Source of the DNA: Hypericum androsaemum
Taxonomy: Eukaryota > Streptophyta > Magnoliopsida > Malpighiales > Hypericaceae
DNA length: 64,000 nt
Direction: 5' to 3'
Assembly: GCA_963995505.1 (NCBI GenBank)
Contig: OZ023197.1
Location: forward strand, 13,638,475 to 13,702,474
The notes under the pieces: model-generated
Seen by the model: the letters and a program-made list of their open reading frames with translations, nothing else
Databases searched by the model: none
Told to the model about the DNA's origin: nothing
Program-made: the position numbers and the translations under genes
Shown: in pieces, positions 60,103 through 64,000 of the stretch
Layout: each line of letters begins with the position of its first letter
Numbering within the stretch: position 1 is the first letter of the stretch

Positions 60103-63100
60103 TCAATGCGTGCTGCGTGTCAAACTGCTACTACGCGGTAAGGTTCTGCAAAAGTTAGAAGTTTCAAAATCTTCAGAAACTCGTTAAGAACATATCAACA
60201 CCGATGGACTACCTATCTTGCTTTTAGAGACTACAGAATCATATCATGGAAACAAGATCTAGCTGCCATGTAATAGTGGTGTCATTGAATTCAAGAGTGT
60301 TTGAATTGAAACCTTAACATCAATTCCCAGGATCACTCTAGTTCATTTAGTTTCTAACGCAACTCGATAAGGTATTGCTTGCGTCTTTCGGTTTTGTCGG
60401 AGCTGCTCTCTGACAATTTACAACATTAAAGCAGAAGCATTAATCACAACGACCAAACTTGACAGGCTTCCTACACCAGGGCATGGCACTGGTACATGTC
60501 AACTCTGTTTCTTAGCATTACACATTGAAAGATGTCAAACACTTCTTTAGATCATTTATCCAATAAACACAAAATGTCCCAGCATAAAGGTGTTGCTTCG
60601 GACAGGGTTAGCCTCATTCGTAGTCACGGCAATCAAAGAAGCAACAAGAGACAAAAAAGAATTGCTTAAGCTGTTCAATCTAGTTTTCCAACCATAGACA
60701 GAACGAGCTCAATCCGATGCATGACTGTAACACGCAAATGTAAACCGAACTTTAAATGCACTATGTACCTTACGGGAAGCATCTGACCACTGACAGGCCC
60801 TTTTGAATTACCAAGCCTCTTTGCCCTATTCTCATGTTCTTTGTCTACACGCATGGCAGCTACTTCCTTCTCCATGGCTGCTACTTCTCTCCTCATCTTT
60901 TTAGCCTCGACCTCCATAGCCTTGGTTAATGTTTCCACCTTCTTCGCGAGCATCTGTAAAGTTGGTCGTCAAAATGAATTAAATCAATCAAATCTGAGTA
61001 AAAGAAATGCATTGATGAGAAGATGGAGAAAATTTTACCTCAATTGCATCATCTTTGTCTTTTAGGCTCTGATCTTTCTCATGGCCAGCTTTCCTTAAAC
61101 CTACAACCTCTTTCTGTAATAAATCATACAAAACAGATGGAACACTATCCTCCGTATCCACCGGAGGAAATTCATGGGGTTTCTCATCGGAATTCTCCTT
61201 CCAAGCATTAGGCGCTTCTGTCTCCTTTGTTCCCTCAGAAGGCTGGTTGAATGAATTGGTTGGACTAGTCCCATTGAGGAGTACTTTCGTACCTCTGTCT
61301 AGTGATCTTGTACCTCCATCAAATGATCTGGACGTCCCCTTAGCATGCTTAAGAACAGCATTGGTGCTGGAAGACAGAGACCTAAACTGAGAAGTCGGAG
61401 TTCTCTTCGGCAGATAGCCATTAGAGGTCAATCGTGAGATGTTATCTGCTCCACCAAGAGACTGTCGACGAGAAGACCCATTGCTAACACTTCTTCCATC
61501 CGAACCACTTCGAGGTGGACCTGAAGAACCTTTCAAGCTCTCTTCTAGCACTTTAAGGCGCAATTGGTACCTTTCCTACAGAAATCATGAAAAGAGATTG
61601 GTGCCATGACAAAAGACGACTCAAACCAGCAAGCAATGTTTAATAATACCTTCAGCTGAGCTTCAGACTTCGCAGCTCGCTCTGTGATAACAAGCTTGTC
61701 TCGGAGTTGCTGCATTTCTCCCTGAAATGGTTGCACCACCAGAGTGGAATGTTTTAAAAGAAAATTTCCAAGCTCAATAATTTCAACTAAACGAAGGATA
61801 TACTACAATCAAACACAGGAAGGAAGCTCAATGTTTACCTGCAAGAATCTGCGTTCATCGAGCCACTGCTTTACGGGCATCACTTTGTCGCTAGCATCTT
61901 TCCATTCATTGGCTACCACTGTTGCTACCCTGTTAGCAGTTACCTTTGCACGTGCTAGCTCCCGGTCTAGAGTTTTTCTTTCCTCCTACAGAAAACAGAT
62001 TGCATTTACAGTACTTGTATGTTTAAGGAAAATAAATGAAAGAATTAAATAAGATCACATTACATTCATCTCCTGAACTTTGCGCTGGTAATCCCTCACA
62101 GCATTAGCAGCAGCACCACCTGTAAGAACTGCCTCTTCCAGTTCCCTTACAGTATGAGTAAGCTTTTCAACCTCTGCAACCTTTTGCCTGTGCATTTTGT
62201 CCAGAATTTTGTTTTCCTCCTGCCAATGACAATCAATATCATTATTGAATTCCCCTACTCATAAACACTTGAAGCTAAACATCCAAGCATTTCAAATTCT
62301 AGAAAAACCACATGCCCTCTACTAACCTGGCAAATTTCAATCTGTTTCATTAACTCTTGGTTCTTATTTTGGAGATCATCCACCATTGATGCCTTAGCCA
62401 AAGCAATTTGGACAGTCCTCTCAGCTTCAAGGAGAGCTGCTTCTTTTGATTTGGTTAGACGATCTAAAGCCTTATTATCATCTTGAAGCTTGGAGATCTG
62501 AAGGGATAACAGGGAAATAATCAATCAATTAGATATTGGGAACATGACAAGTATTTGTGGAGCAAAAGATGTACCTCTTGGCGAGCAAGCTTGAGCTCAG
62601 CCTCCAAGGGTGCCAGAATGGCCTCAATTGGAGGCATATCATCATCCTTCTGAGCAGCATGAACTCTCCGAAGAGTTGCCTCAGCTGCAAATTGAGCTGC
62701 CATTGAAGCTTTCTTCTCATCGTTCAGTTTCTTGATTTCTAGATTCTGCACACGGATTTACATTAAAGAAACATATATGGGCCAGAAATCCAGAGTAAGT
62801 CAATTTCATGCGAGTTCAGACTAGTACTCTGGTTTCTAAGAGGGACTCTGTCAACTTGAGCTTCTCGTCCACCTTGGAAAGTTCTTCAGTGAGCTGCAGC
62901 ATAACAAGAAGTCGGCAAGAAACTGAAAATACTTTCGAATAAGGATGATGAATCTCAAACAAATTTAAGCATTTGGTAGCAGATATGTTGCAGCATAGAA
63001 ATACGCAGAAATTCGAAACTGAAGGTTTAAAGAGAATTTATTGAGCAACCAACTTTAACGGCACAAATAGAAAGAACAATCGCATATGAGATGCCCATAA

Positions 63101-64000
63101 ATCAGGCAGAGTTACACCCTCGGCTCGACTTTAATGCTAACAAAATCAGAATATAAAGTTCCACAGAGAAAACACTCCCTGGGAAACCCACATGGGAGGG
63201 AAGAGTTACGATAGGGAACAACACGAAAAGCGTCTAGAATACCAACTACCCGCATCATTTTCCCCTTGTTAATCCAACAAGGCAACAAAGTTAACCTCAT
63301 TCCTCATCAAACAGCTCAAGAGAAGCCCTCTATTATAGCCAAACAGACTATCCATGATCCACATTCCCTTCTTAGCTACGAATCCCCATTTGAAACTCCG
63401 ACATTCTGAAACTTCTCCCCTTGCCGAAAAGAAACAGACACAAACCATAACCCCAAACTAACCAAACGAACCTACTTCAAAAATTAGTTATCCCTTGCTC
63501 AATCAATATCCGAACCCAATGACAATCAAATCCCTTATTCAAAATAAAGAAAGAAAAAATAATAAATAATAGGAAAATAAGTTAATAGAGAACCTCTTCA
63601 ACTGCTTTCTCTCTAAGCCTCTCAGATAGCCTCAACGCCTTGATCTCCGCTTGCGCTTCTCCTAATTCCCTGTCCTTATCTGCACCAAACGACAAATAAT
63701 GTACAATTAATTAACTCCAAATTAAAAAAAAAACTGATGATAGAAGAAACCCTAGATCCAAGCCACATTAGGACCTCGGACATCGTTCTCGAGCCGGTTG
63801 AGCTCCACCTTGACCGGATCGGAGCCGTGGAGGAAAGTCATGAACTCGTTGTCGGCGTCGAAGGAGCCTCTCCTCATCGCCGGCGGCGCATTCGACGCCC
63901 CCGACGGCATCCTCCTCCTCGACGAGCTCCTCGACCCCTCCCTGAAAGATCCCGACACCGTCAGCGCCGGCGCCGGCGTCCCCTCCTCTCCGGTAACCTC
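60103..64000 (-). CDS. MAP70: Microtubule-associated protein 70, 5' end beyond window
   Basis: Plant-specific coiled-coil protein that binds cortical microtubules and shapes secondary wall patterns. Minus-strand exons join in phase: >64000-63775, 63679-63594, 62893-62828, 62745-62575, 62497-62327, 62219-62064, 61985-61839, 61721-61650, 61575-61039, 60953-60769, 60145-60103. The near-continuous coiled coil includes HGSDPVKVELNRLENDVR, RLREKAVEELTEELSKVDEK, RVHAAQKDDDMPPIEAILAP and EMLAKKVETLTKAMEVEAKK. A Ser/Arg-rich stretch (SSRRQSLGGADNISRLTSNG, KGTSRSFDGGTRSLDRG) precedes the last coil. The short final exon ends RSSSLTRSTH, like the TRSTQ tail of MAP70-1/2. The frame is open to the window edge (TPAPALTVSGSF) without a convincing ATG, so the start lies outside. 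Looks intact. Confidence 0.95.

Overview
This window is nuclear DNA of a flowering plant, probably a dicot. The AT-rich intergenic sequence, spliced genes with GT..AG introns, Copia and MULE-type transposons, and unmistakable plant genes (FKF1, DRP1C, MAP70) all point that way. There is no prokaryotic or organellar signature. I worked from sequence and memory only, so exon borders come from matching splice sites and reading phase by eye.

Layout. 0-13 kb is almost all transposons: a Pack-MULE-like element carrying an apyrase exon, a short Copia derivative with both LTRs, a broken PIF/Harbinger element, and a 5-kb Copia element on the minus strand with a truncated 3' LTR. 13-28 kb holds an intact F-box/FBD gene (13.9-16.0 kb) followed by decayed gene copies: a plastid-type fructose-bisphosphate aldolase that has lost its Schiff-base lysine, an acidic-repeat hypothetical gene, and a chimera of THO2 exons joined to the 3' end of a DExH-box RNA helicase. 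28-50 kb is a segmentally duplicated region. The blocks 28.4-36.5 kb and 45.8-50.0 kb are collinear and each carries a leader exon, upstream DNA and a gene for an unknown 183-residue protein. The left block was later bombarded by a LINE, MITEs and Pack-MULEs, so the right block preserves empty sites that prove the insertions. A second F-box/FBD gene (43.2-45.4 kb, minus) is an inverted paralogue of the first.

50-64 kb is ordinary gene space: FKF1 (LOV photoreceptor with F-box and Kelch repeats, plus strand), DRP1C (dynamin-related GTPase, 16 exons, minus) and MAP70 (microtubule-associated protein, minus, running off the right edge). These three look intact. FKF1 acts in photoperiodic flowering by targeting partners for ubiquitination, DRP1C in clathrin-mediated endocytosis and cell-plate formation, and MAP70 on cortical microtubules. 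They are neighbours, not a pathway.

I did not find a convincing new biological system. The most unusual items are a leader-exon module shared by unrelated genes, three Pack-MULEs with identifiable captured cargo, the THO2/helicase chimera, and the before/after record of insertions in the duplicated blocks.
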